From NCBI GenBank assembly GCA_032249055.1, contig JAVVGP010000067.1, positions 1 to 5,151 on the forward strand: DNA of 5,151 bases, in the 5' to 3' direction. A program made the translations under genes and the position numbers. Below the pieces are notes generated by a model. That model was given only the letters and a program-made list of their open reading frames with translations. It was not told where the DNA came from and made no database searches. Shown here in pieces: positions 1 to 5,151 of the stretch. Source of the DNA: SCGC-AAA471-B05 sp032249055 (lineage in GTDB: Archaea; Thermoproteota; Thermoprotei; Gearchaeales; Gearchaeaceae). The stretch's first letter is position 1; each line of letters begins with the position of its first letter.

Positions 1-1
1 A

Positions 2-46
2 CTCCAAGCTTATGAAGTAGCCAGTTTATCATTACCTAATAGTTAA
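2..46 (+). CDS. Possible C-terminal tail of an upstream gene (partial)
   Basis: Reading from base 2, the frame is open to a TAA at 44-46 and gives the tail LQAYEVASLSLPNS. The other two forward frames stop at 13-15 and 16-18. The composition is protein-like and the stop lies directly before the TATA box of the next gene, as expected for a gene ending just upstream. Fourteen codons are too few to assign a family, and an open stretch this short is easily produced by chance. The product is unknown. Confidence 0.3.
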   Translation, partial: LQAYEVASLSLPNS

Positions 47-47
47 A

Positions 48-55
48 TTTATAAG
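48..55 (+). promoter_or_regulatory. Archaeal TATA box for the small membrane protein gene
   Basis: The octamer TTTATAAG is centred about 28 nt before the ATG at 80. In archaea, transcription usually starts about 26-28 nt downstream of the TATA centre, so the transcript should begin at or within a base or two of the ATG and be leaderless. No Shine-Dalgarno-like sequence is seen before the ATG, which agrees. The identical octamer at almost the same distance precedes the glycosyltransferase start on the other strand. Confidence 0.7.
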
Positions 56-79
56 TTTTTAAAAAGTTTTAAATTTCAT

Positions 80-409
80 ATGGTATCAGATAGAGTAATT
101 GGAGCGGCAATATTCGTAGTAGCATTAGTAATAGTAATAATATATTTACTGGGATTAGTAATAATACCTCTTTTCCCAGAAGCTATCCCAGCTTTAAAAT
201 GGATTAATGAAGAATTTTGGCAATTGTGGTTAATACGCATTCCTATAATTGCTGCAATATTTGTTTTAGGAGCAATAGCTATGTGGATTGGCTGGACAAT
301 ATTAACAACTCCTCCACCTAAACCTATAGAGGAAATTGAAAAAGAATTAGAAGAAGCAGCAAAAGAAGCCGAAAAGCAACCACCCCCTCCGCCTCCTGAG
401 AAAAAGTAA
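80..409 (+). CDS. Small two-helix membrane protein with polyproline tail, function unknown
   Basis: This is a 109-residue protein of unknown function. Two strongly hydrophobic stretches at about residues 6-31 and 51-75 are predicted membrane helices. They are joined by a short loop rich in Pro, Trp and acidic residues (about 32-50). After the second helix comes IGWTILTTPPPKP, then a Glu/Lys/Ala helix (about 83-99) and six consecutive prolines (101-106) ending in EKK. With two helices both termini lie on the same side, probably the cytoplasm, so the charged tail would be available to a partner. The pattern, with a TTPPP motif after helix two, reminds me of small conserved membrane proteins of Thermoproteota, but I cannot name a family with confidence. 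The start is fixed by the TATA box 28 nt upstream. The Lhr helicase gene follows in the same direction after 47 nt. A role with the helicase would be inference only. Confidence 0.85.
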   Translation: MVSDRVIGAAIFVVALVIVIIYLLGLVIIPLFPEAIPALKWINEEFWQLWLIRIPIIAAIFVLGAIAMWIGWTILTTPPPKPIEEIEKELEEAAKEAEKQPPPPPPEKK

Positions 410-417
410 TTATAGAG

Positions 418-423
418 TTTTTT
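418..423 (+). terminator. Possible T-tract terminator after the small membrane protein gene
   Basis: A run of six T residues begins nine bases after the stop codon, with no strong hairpin before it. Archaeal RNA polymerase commonly terminates at such T-tracts. The same bases overlap the TATA-like sequence of the next gene, so the tract may serve both roles or only one. In so AT-rich a genome the signal is weak. Confidence 0.35.
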
Positions 424-427
424 ATAT
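420..427 (+). promoter_or_regulatory. Candidate TATA element for the helicase gene
   Basis: The sequence TTTTATAT is centred about 33 nt before the helicase ATG at 457. It would place the transcript start roughly 5-8 nt before the ATG, giving a very short leader. The spacing is less ideal than for the other two genes of the window. Just before the ATG, GGTAA at 449-453 is at best a weak ribosome-binding sequence. The helicase could instead be read through from the small gene upstream. Confidence 0.35.
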
Positions 428-456
428 CGAATAAATTATTTTATTTTGGTAATTTA

Positions 457-3255
457 ATGAATAATGATTTTAATTTATTAGACAAAAGACTAGTAGATAT
501 TATAGCTAAATTTGGTTATGATAAACCTACAGAAATTCAAAGGCTTGCTATTCCTGAAATTATTTTTAAGAAAAATCACTTAATATTGGTTTCTCCTACT
601 GGTTCTGGGAAAACTGAAGCTTGTATATTTCCTATTCTTTCTTTTATTTTGCAAAATAAAGTTAATAAAGGTATTTTTGCAATATATGTAACTCCTCTAA
701 AAGCATTAAATCGAGATATTTTTAGAAGAATAGAAAAAATATGTAAAGAGTTAAATATTACGATAAAAATAAGACATGGAGATACTCCTGAATCAGAAAG
801 AAGAGAAATTTTAAAAAATCCGCCTTTAATATTAATTATTACACCTGAAACCCTTGATGCATTATTAGTTATATCTTCTTTTAATTCCCATCTTAAAAAT
901 TTAAACTTTTTAATAATAGACGAAATTCATGAACTCATTGAAGGAAAAAGAGGTGCAAATTTGGTAACTCTTATTTCTAGAATAAAATTATTCAATAATA
1001 AATTTAGAATTATAGCTCTTTCAGCTACTTTAGGAAATCCATACGAAGTAGCTAAGTTTCTTTTTAATAATGAAGATTATACAATTCTTTTTGCAGAAAA
1101 AGATAGAAATTATGAAGTTGAAATAGAATGTTTGCAAAGTTTTGAAATATTTCCGCAAAAATTAAAAAATGCTCTATCTAATTATAGATCAGCAATATTG
1201 TTTACCAATACTAGATCTACCGCAGAATTATTAGGTTATAAATTAGGAGAAAATGAAAAAATTGGTGTTCATCACGGAAGTTTAAGCAGAGAAGAAAGAG
1301 AAAAGATCGAATCAGAATTAAGGGAGGGAAAGTTAAAATGTGTTGTTGCTACCAGTTCTCTTGAACATGGATTAGACATACCTTATGTAGATATTGTATT
1401 TCAGTTTGATTCTCCTGTTCAGGCTACAATATTAAAACAAAGATTGGGAAGATCTAGACATCGGATAAATGAAAATGCGAAAGGAATAATATATACATTT
1501 AATATCTTAGATGCTTTAGAATCTTATGTTCTTTCTTTAAATTCCAATAACAATATTTTAGAGGATTTAGAACTCGAATATCTTCCATTTGATATATTAA
1601 TACATCATATAATAGGAATATTATTAATTAAAAATAATATAAATAAAAATGAATTATTTAAAAACATTAAACAATTATATTTATTTAAAGATCTTACAAT
1701 TGAAGATTTTAATAAAATTTTAGAACATTGCTCAAATATTAAACTTATATTTATAAAAGATGATATAATTTATCCTATAAAAAGTAAATGCTTAAAGTAT
1801 TATTTTGATACAACTTCTACAATAATTGAAGAACAATTATATAGTTGTGTTAATTCTGTTACGAGAAAACTAGTTGGAAAAGTTGATGGATTTTTTATTT
1901 ATGAAGCCTATGAGAATAATGTTGGAATCGTATTAAGTGGAAAGGCTTGGAAAGTTATTTCGATAAACGAAGATAAAAAATTAGCTGAATTGCTTCCAAT
2001 TACAGAAGCATATGAGTTTCCAATATGGAATGGGGAAATGTTACCTGTAGCTGAGCATGTTGCAAGTGAAGTTTTCTCTACAATAGCTCGATTAATAAAA
2101 AAAGAAATTAAACATGAAGAATCGTGTAAGTCTGTTATGAAAGACCAATCATCTTATCCTTTTATTGATTCCACTGTAAGATTTAGCAAAGATGCAATTA
2201 ATGTTTTAGAAGAATTTATACATGAAGTAATAACTTCTTTACCTTATAAAGTAGGTAAAGATCTTTTTGTAATTGAAAAAGTAAACGATTTTGTGTTTAT
2301 AATAAATCCTAAAGGTACCAAAGTTAATAAAGCTTTGGCAATATTTCTAAGAGGCTTGATTGGCGAAAAGGTCTTGAGCAGTTATTACAATGCTTACGGA
2401 ATAGCTCTTTATTTAAGAAAAAACGTTACAGTTGAAGAAATTCTTGATAAATTATTTTTAATTCCTAAAATAATAAATGATCAAGATTTCTTAAGAATTA
2501 TATTTTATAATGATTATAAATTTTTAATGAATTTAAAACAAAATTTTTTATTTTTTGGATTAATAAAAAAAGAATCATTAAATGAAGTTAATAAAAAAAT
2601 ATTACAAAGCTTTAAAAATTCTTTTGCAGAAGAATTTTCTATTAGATGGTATTTATTTAATTATTTAAAGATAAACAAAGTTTTAGAATTAATAGAAAAA
2701 ATAAAAACTAAAAAAATAAAATTGTTAACCTTTGAATTAAGAAACTTTTCTCCTATATCTAGATTGTTTGTTAAATCATTGCCTTATGTAAGCGAAGTTA
2801 TTAAAGAAACTTCAATGAGAGATATGTATGAAGCGATAGAAAAAAGACTTTTAGAAGAAGAGCTATTCTTTTTATGTATAGCATGTAAGAACTCTTTTAT
2901 AAGAAAAGTAGCAAATCTTTCAGAAAAAATAGTTTGTTATAAATGTGGATCTATAAAAGTTGCTGCTTTAAATCCGTATGATGAAGAAATAATGGAAGCT
3001 GTAAAAGCTTTCAAAACTTCAGATAAAAAAATGTTAAAGAAATTATCCAATGCTTTTAGTAGAATAATTTTAAGCTCCGAATTAGTTTCTCATTACGGAA
3101 AATGGGCAGCTTTTGTTATGGCAGCTAAAGGTATAGGTCCTGAATTTGCTAGGCGAATTCTTACAAATTGGAACGGAGATAAAATACTTTTATTAAAAAC
3201 AATAATGGATTATGAAATTAATTTCTTAAGAACACGCGTATATTGGAATACTTAA
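457..3255 (+). CDS. Lhr-family superfamily 2 DExH helicase with C-terminal zinc motif
   Basis: This is a 932-residue ATP-dependent nucleic acid helicase of the archaeal Lhr (large helicase-related) group; relatives remodel DNA or RNA structures in repair or RNA metabolism. SF2 motifs appear in order: KPTEIQ (23-28), Walker A SPTGSGKTE (46-54), TPLKALNRD (79-87), TPETLD (129-134), DEIH box (155-158), SAT (189-191), ILFTNTR (247-253), ATSSLEHGLDI (298-308) and QRLGRSRHR (328-336). About 370-460 fits a winged-helix region. About 467-545, with RKLVGKVDGFF and WNGEMLPVAEH, fits the Lhr DEAD/H-associated part. A C4 zinc motif follows (C807, C810, C827, C830), then AKGIGPEFARRIL (889-901), which resembles a helix-hairpin-helix element. 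The protein is intact and much shorter than bacterial full-length Lhr, as is usual for archaeal forms. I cannot say which archaeal subgroup (aLhr1, aLhr2 or other) it belongs to. Motif VI has Arg where Lhr proteins usually have Gly (GRSRHR against GRAGHR). Confidence 0.93.
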   Translation: MNNDFNLLDKRLVDIIAKFGYDKPTEIQRLAIPEIIFKKNHLILVSPTGSGKTEACIFPILSFILQNKVNKGIFAIYVTPLKALNRDIFRRIEKICKELNITIKIRHGDTPESERREILKNPPLILIITPETLDALLVISSFNSHLKNLNFLIIDEIHELIEGKRGANLVTLISRIKLFNNKFRIIALSATLGNPYEVAKFLFNNEDYTILFAEKDRNYEVEIECLQSFEIFPQKLKNALSNYRSAILFTNTRSTAELLGYKLGENEKIGVHHGSLSREEREKIESELREGKLKCVVATSSLEHGLDIPYVDIVFQFDSPVQATILKQRLGRSRHRINENAKGIIYTFNILDALESYVLSLNSNNNILEDLELEYLPFDILIHHIIGILLIKNNINKNELFKNIKQLYLFKDLTIEDFNKILEHCSNIKLIFIKDDIIYPIKSKCLKYYFDTTSTIIEEQLYSCVNSVTRKLVGKVDGFFIYEAYENNVGIVLSGKAWKVISINEDKKLAELLPITEAYEFPIWNGEMLPVAEHVASEVFSTIARLIKKEIKHEESCKSVMKDQSSYPFIDSTVRFSKDAINVLEEFIHEVITSLPYKVGKDLFVIEKVNDFVFIINPKGTKVNKALAIFLRGLIGEKVLSSYYNAYGIALYLRKNVTVEEILDKLFLIPKIINDQDFLRIIFYNDYKFLMNLKQNFLFFGLIKKESLNEVNKKILQSFKNSFAEEFSIRWYLFNYLKINKVLELIEKIKTKKIKLLTFELRNFSPISRLFVKSLPYVSEVIKETSMRDMYEAIEKRLLEEELFFLCIACKNSFIRKVANLSEKIVCYKCGSIKVAALNPYDEEIMEAVKAFKTSDKKMLKKLSNAFSRIILSSELVSHYGKWAAFVMAAKGIGPEFARRILTNWNGDKILLLKTIMDYEINFLRTRVYWNT

Positions 3256-3273
3256 ATTTTTAATTGCTTAAGT
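3250..3273. repeat. Short inverted repeat spanning both convergent stop codons
   Basis: ACTTAA at 3250-3255 is the exact reverse complement of TTAAGT at 3268-3273, separated by 12 nt. The left arm contains the helicase stop codon TAA (3253-3255) and the right arm contains the glycosyltransferase stop on the minus strand (3268-3270). A weak hairpin could form in either transcript. With only six AT-rich pairs it is not a strong structure by itself. It may mark the shared 3' boundary of the two genes. Confidence 0.4.
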
Positions 3274-4845
3274 TTTTGTTTTTCTATCTTTATTTATTAC
3301 TTCATATGAATTTACTCGTTTTATTAAAGCATACCATGGATTAATTATCTCTATTATTGCGCCCTTTATCCAATTTATTAATAGGGTATAAAACTTAATC
3401 TTTGTTTTATCCAAATACCTTGAATGCAAATTATAGCTTATAATATAATTTCTAATAACAGAGAACCATAAAAATCCAACAAAAAAACTGAAAGGAAACA
3501 TTCCAATGTTAGTATATAAAGTAGCTAATGTAGCCAAAACTAATGAAGGAATGGGAAAATATAAAAGAAATATACTATAGTAGATCGATAGCTTAAATTT
3601 TAAACTTACATCCTTTCTTTTTACTATATCAAAATTTCCCAAGATCCATCTCCTTCTTTGTTTTAATCTATCAATTAAAGTATATGGACTTTTCTCATAA
3701 GCAAACCCTTTCATATAAGAAACCACATTTCCATATTTTTCTGCGACTTTAATATGAAATAGCCAATCTTCAGCTCTGCAAATACCAAAATCCCATCCTA
3801 TTTCTGCTTCGATATCGCTTCTTACTAAAAAGTGAGAACCGTGATAGCCAAATAAAGGAATTTTTTTAACCTTTTGCCAGAACAAGTTTCTTATATCCTC
3901 GCTCCCAGTTCTAATTATTTCTTGTGCATGAATGCTTGTATTTTCAAAATCCAAAGGATATAAGATTATTCCGTTTCCCACAAAATATTTATCTTCTGAA
4001 TCTATTATAAATTCAAGAATTCCTAAAATAGTATCCTCTCCTACACATGTTTCTTCATCCTGAAAATAAATCCATACATCTTTATTAGCCAATCCTAATT
4101 GTTTTCTTAGTTCACATGAATAATTAAGAGCTCTTGCTTTAAATTTTGTGTTATTTTTAGTTTGGTAGTTTGAAGGTACTATAATAAGATTTATTTCTTT
4201 ATTTATTTTTTTAATCGTTTCGTACTCTTTTTTAAATTTATTATAATAAAATTCTTCAATAACAATCCATATACTAGAATTTATATTAATATTAAATTTT
4301 TTCTTAATTACATTTTTCCAATAAATAACTGAATTTAAAGAACTTTTTATACTTTCTATATTAAATCCTACAGAAGTTATTTGAAAGATTATTTTTTTAT
4401 TAATCAATTTATGTTTATTATTAATAATTTTATTTATATCTATTAAACTATCATTTCCTTTAAATAAGTAATAAATACCTAAATTGTAAAAAATAAATGT
4501 AGGTAAAAATGTTATCCAGTTAATTTTTAATAAAAAAATAATGTAATCAGACACTGTTGTAAACATGCTAAACTCATTAAGAAAGATTCCCGTAGCTACG
4601 GAGGTTGTAAATAATCCTAAAAAATGGGCATTTTTTTCCTTTATTTGTTGCATCATTGTTGAATTATATGCATCTAAGGTAAAATTATAGTAGGGTTCTT
4701 TAACTTCTTTTTCTATTATAGTTTCAGCATAAAACTGCTTGTTACGTGAAAATCTTGTTTCTATCGAATGCATAATTAATGCATGAAATGAATTAATAAA
4801 TTTGCTTTCGCTTATTATTGTAAAGCCATTAAAAGCTCTTTCCAT
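3268..4845 (-). CDS. Membrane glycosyltransferase, GT2 family, egghead/Bre-3-like
   Basis: From the ATG at 4845 this is a 525-residue membrane-bound GT2 enzyme that should transfer a sugar from a nucleotide donor to a lipid-linked or surface glycan; donor and acceptor cannot be read from sequence. It resembles animal egghead/Bre-3 beta-1,4-mannosyltransferases: IVPSNYQTK with KARALNY (236-242), the metal-site motif FQDEET (261-266), RAEDWLF (357-363, ED the likely catalytic pair), YEKSPYT (383-389) and QRRRW (396-400, the QxxRW signature). Membrane helices are likely at about 74-92, 99-128, 419-443, 448-466 and 485-505. A GTG at 4869 would add eight residues, but a TATA box centred 28 nt before 4845 supports the ATG, and an in-frame stop lies directly before the GTG. 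About 64 residues precede the first helix, which is longer than I recall for the family. A tandem ATG at 4656/4653 would match family length better. The usual N-terminal Asp appears as Glu (IVIEEF, 194-199). Confidence 0.88.
   Translation of the reverse strand: MERAFNGFTIISESKFINSFHALIMHSIETRFSRNKQFYAETIIEKEVKEPYYNFTLDAYNSTMMQQIKEKNAHFLGLFTTSVATGIFLNEFSMFTTVSDYIIFLLKINWITFLPTFIFYNLGIYYLFKGNDSLIDINKIINNKHKLINKKIIFQITSVGFNIESIKSSLNSVIYWKNVIKKKFNININSSIWIVIEEFYYNKFKKEYETIKKINKEINLIIVPSNYQTKNNTKFKARALNYSCELRKQLGLANKDVWIYFQDEETCVGEDTILGILEFIIDSEDKYFVGNGIILYPLDFENTSIHAQEIIRTGSEDIRNLFWQKVKKIPLFGYHGSHFLVRSDIEAEIGWDFGICRAEDWLFHIKVAEKYGNVVSYMKGFAYEKSPYTLIDRLKQRRRWILGNFDIVKRKDVSLKFKLSIYYSIFLLYFPIPSLVLATLATLYTNIGMFPFSFFVGFLWFSVIRNYIISYNLHSRYLDKTKIKFYTLLINWIKGAIIEIINPWYALIKRVNSYEVINKDRKTKT
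3273..3283 (+). terminator. T-rich terminator candidate after the helicase
   Basis: Two T5 runs separated by a single G (TTTTTGTTTTT) begin 18 nt after the helicase stop codon, next to the short inverted repeat. This fits the T-tract termination used by archaeal RNA polymerase. The tract lies inside the 3' end of the convergent glycosyltransferase gene, where it encodes Lys- and Thr-rich final residues. The two transcripts would therefore overlap at their ends. No equally good tract is visible for the minus strand near its own stop; the nearest T5 is at about 3199-3195. Confidence 0.5.
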
Positions 4846-4868
4846 TTTACAAAATAACGTTTTATACA

Positions 4869-4876
4869 CTTATAAA
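4869..4876 (-). promoter_or_regulatory. Archaeal TATA box for the glycosyltransferase gene
   Basis: On the minus strand the octamer TTTATAAG (preceded by C) is centred about 28 nt before the ATG at 4845, predicting a leaderless transcript that begins at or next to that ATG. It also argues against the GTG at 4869, which would lie within the TATA box and upstream of the transcript start. A second TATA-like sequence, GTATAAAAC, lies at 4868-4860 but would start transcription inside the gene. Confidence 0.65.
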
Positions 4877-4981
4877 GCTATAGGACTTAATTTTCTTCAT
4901 AGTTTATATGATTCCAATTCTGTTGGTCTTTCAATGTTTGAATATCTTGAATCATACAAATTATTTTCGATATTCCAAATG

Positions 4982-5149
4982 TTAACGTAATTTAAAAATG
5001 TTAAAGATATTATCGTGAATAAATTGAATGGAAAATTTTATTATCCGCAGAATAATAGCTATAAAACCAATTAATCTTTGGATATAGTCTCTTGGTATCC
5101 CATAAAGGGAATTGAAAGTAAAATGAATTAAAAGATCTATTTCATGTAT
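4982..5149 (-). CDS. Open frame running off the right edge (doubtful partial gene)
   Basis: On the minus strand the frame is open for 55 codons from the window edge to a TAA at 4984-4982. A start codon would lie outside the window. The translation is hydrophobic and unusually rich in Ile and Phe (for example GFIAIILRIIKFSIQFI), with few Lys, Glu or Val residues. It uses CGG, CTG, GGG and CGT codons that are scarce in the clear genes here, where Arg is mostly AGA. That argues against coding, but an open run of this length is uncommon in such AT-rich DNA. It overlaps the CRISPR-like repeat and leader, so both readings are unlikely to be right. I recognise no family and favour the CRISPR reading. 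Confidence 0.18.
   Translation of the reverse strand: MHEIDLLIHFTFNSLYGIPRDYIQRLIGFIAIILRIIKFSIQFIHDNIFNIFKLR
4986..5093 (+). promoter_or_regulatory. Putative CRISPR leader (AT-rich, non-coding)
   Basis: This stretch lies between the glycosyltransferase promoter and the repeat-like sequence at 5094. Archaeal leaders are AT-rich, non-coding, and placed on the side opposite the 8-nt tag end of the first repeat, which matches this arrangement. TATAAAA at 5060-5066 is centred about 30 nt before the repeat, so a transcript would begin near 5089-5093, at the leader-repeat junction. A 9-bp direct repeat, AAATGTTAA, occurs just at and before its left end (4977-4985 and 4996-5004). The true left limit is unknown and may reach towards 4880. 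The call depends entirely on the repeat being genuine. Confidence 0.45.
5060..5066 (+). promoter_or_regulatory. Candidate TATA box for pre-crRNA transcription
   Basis: TATAAAA occurs about 30 nt before the start of the CRISPR-like repeat and on the strand expected for crRNA transcription. The predicted start lies at the edge of the repeat. A second TATA-like site, GGATATAG at 5080-5087, is too close to the repeat for usual spacing. Such sequences are common by chance in DNA this AT-rich. Confidence 0.35.
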
Positions 5150-5151
5150 TT
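5094..5151 (+). CRISPR. Putative first CRISPR repeat (5094-5118) and start of spacer 1
   Basis: The 25-nt segment 5094-5118 contains a perfect short palindrome, TCCC-ATAAA-GGGA (5098-5110), and ends in ATTGAAAG (5111-5118). ATTGAAAG is the 8-nt 5' tag carried by crRNAs of Sulfolobales, and the last eleven bases, GGAATTGAAAG, match the end of a well-known Sulfolobus repeat of the same 25-nt length. Orientation is therefore left to right, with the leader on the left. The following 33 nt (5119-5151) would be the beginning of the first spacer, with the window ending before a second repeat. Sulfolobales spacers are typically about 35-45 nt, so the next repeat should start within a few to about a dozen bases of the edge. 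Only one repeat is visible, so the array itself is not demonstrated. No cas genes lie in the window. Confidence 0.6.

Noticed and set aside
457..3255. Helicase as a Hel308/Hjm or reverse gyrase relative
   Set aside because: The motifs VHHGSLSREER, ATSSLEHGLDI and WNGEMLP, and the DEAD/H-associated region after the winged helix, are Lhr-like. There is no topoisomerase domain, and the C-terminal C4 motif does not suit Hel308.
4846..4869. GTG at 4869 as the glycosyltransferase start
   Set aside because: It gives the longest frame, but it overlaps the TATA box, lies upstream of the predicted transcript start, and an in-frame TAA is immediately before it. The ATG at 4845 fits the promoter better.
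4927..4934. CTTTCAAT, the reverse complement of the CRISPR tag ATTGAAAG, as a second, inverted repeat
   Set aside because: The flanking bases do not match the rest of the repeat: there is no TCCC/GGGA palindrome. An 8-base match alone can occur by chance in this composition.
4802..4990. Forward 62-codon open frame starting MLSLIIVKPL
   Set aside because: Its first third is antisense to the glycosyltransferase coding start and the rest crosses that gene's promoter. It has no TATA box or ribosome-binding site at a sensible distance, and the product resembles no family I know.
4991..5151. tRNA or structured small RNA gene in the right-hand non-coding region
   Set aside because: No cloverleaf, TTCGA-type T-loop or GC-rich stems are seen. 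Structured RNAs of thermophilic archaea are normally GC-rich and this region is not.

Overview
The window looks like a piece of a very AT-rich archaeal chromosome, most likely from a thermophilic Thermoproteota (Crenarchaeota) species, possibly Sulfolobales or a relative. Four things point that way. Two genes have the archaeal TATA octamer TTTATAAG about 28 nt before their ATG, the layout of leaderless archaeal transcripts. The main protein is an archaeal Lhr-type superfamily 2 helicase. The other genes are of archaeal type. A sequence at the right edge closely resembles a Sulfolobales-type CRISPR repeat, including the 8-nt crRNA tag ATTGAAAG. The lineage is an inference from style, because no rRNA or other marker gene is present.

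Layout, left to right. Bases 2-46 could be the last codons of an upstream gene, followed at once by a TATA box. A 109-residue two-helix membrane protein with a charged, polyproline cytosolic-type tail occupies 80-409. After a 47-nt gap, a 932-residue Lhr-family DExH helicase runs from 457 to 3255 with all SF2 motifs, a DEAD/H-associated region, a C-terminal C4 zinc-binding motif and a terminal hairpin-like GIGP element. It converges on a minus-strand family 2 glycosyltransferase (3268-4845) with only 12 nt between the two stop codons, which lie in the arms of a short inverted repeat. The glycosyltransferase resembles the animal egghead/Bre-3 beta-mannosyltransferases and has membrane helices at both ends. 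I place its start at the ATG at 4845, not the GTG at 4869, because a TATA box sits at the right distance.

The last roughly 300 bases (4846-5151) hold no confident protein gene. They contain the glycosyltransferase promoter and, diverging from it, what I read as an AT-rich CRISPR leader, a single first repeat (about 5094-5118) and the first 33 nt of a spacer cut off by the window edge. One repeat cannot prove an array. A 55-codon open frame on the opposite strand (4982-5149) is a competing explanation that must be kept in view.

The genes do not form one pathway. The small membrane protein and helicase may be co-transcribed or sit under closely spaced promoters. The glycosyltransferase is an independent cell-surface or membrane-glycan gene. 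The putative array begins a separate defence locus, and no cas gene is visible here.
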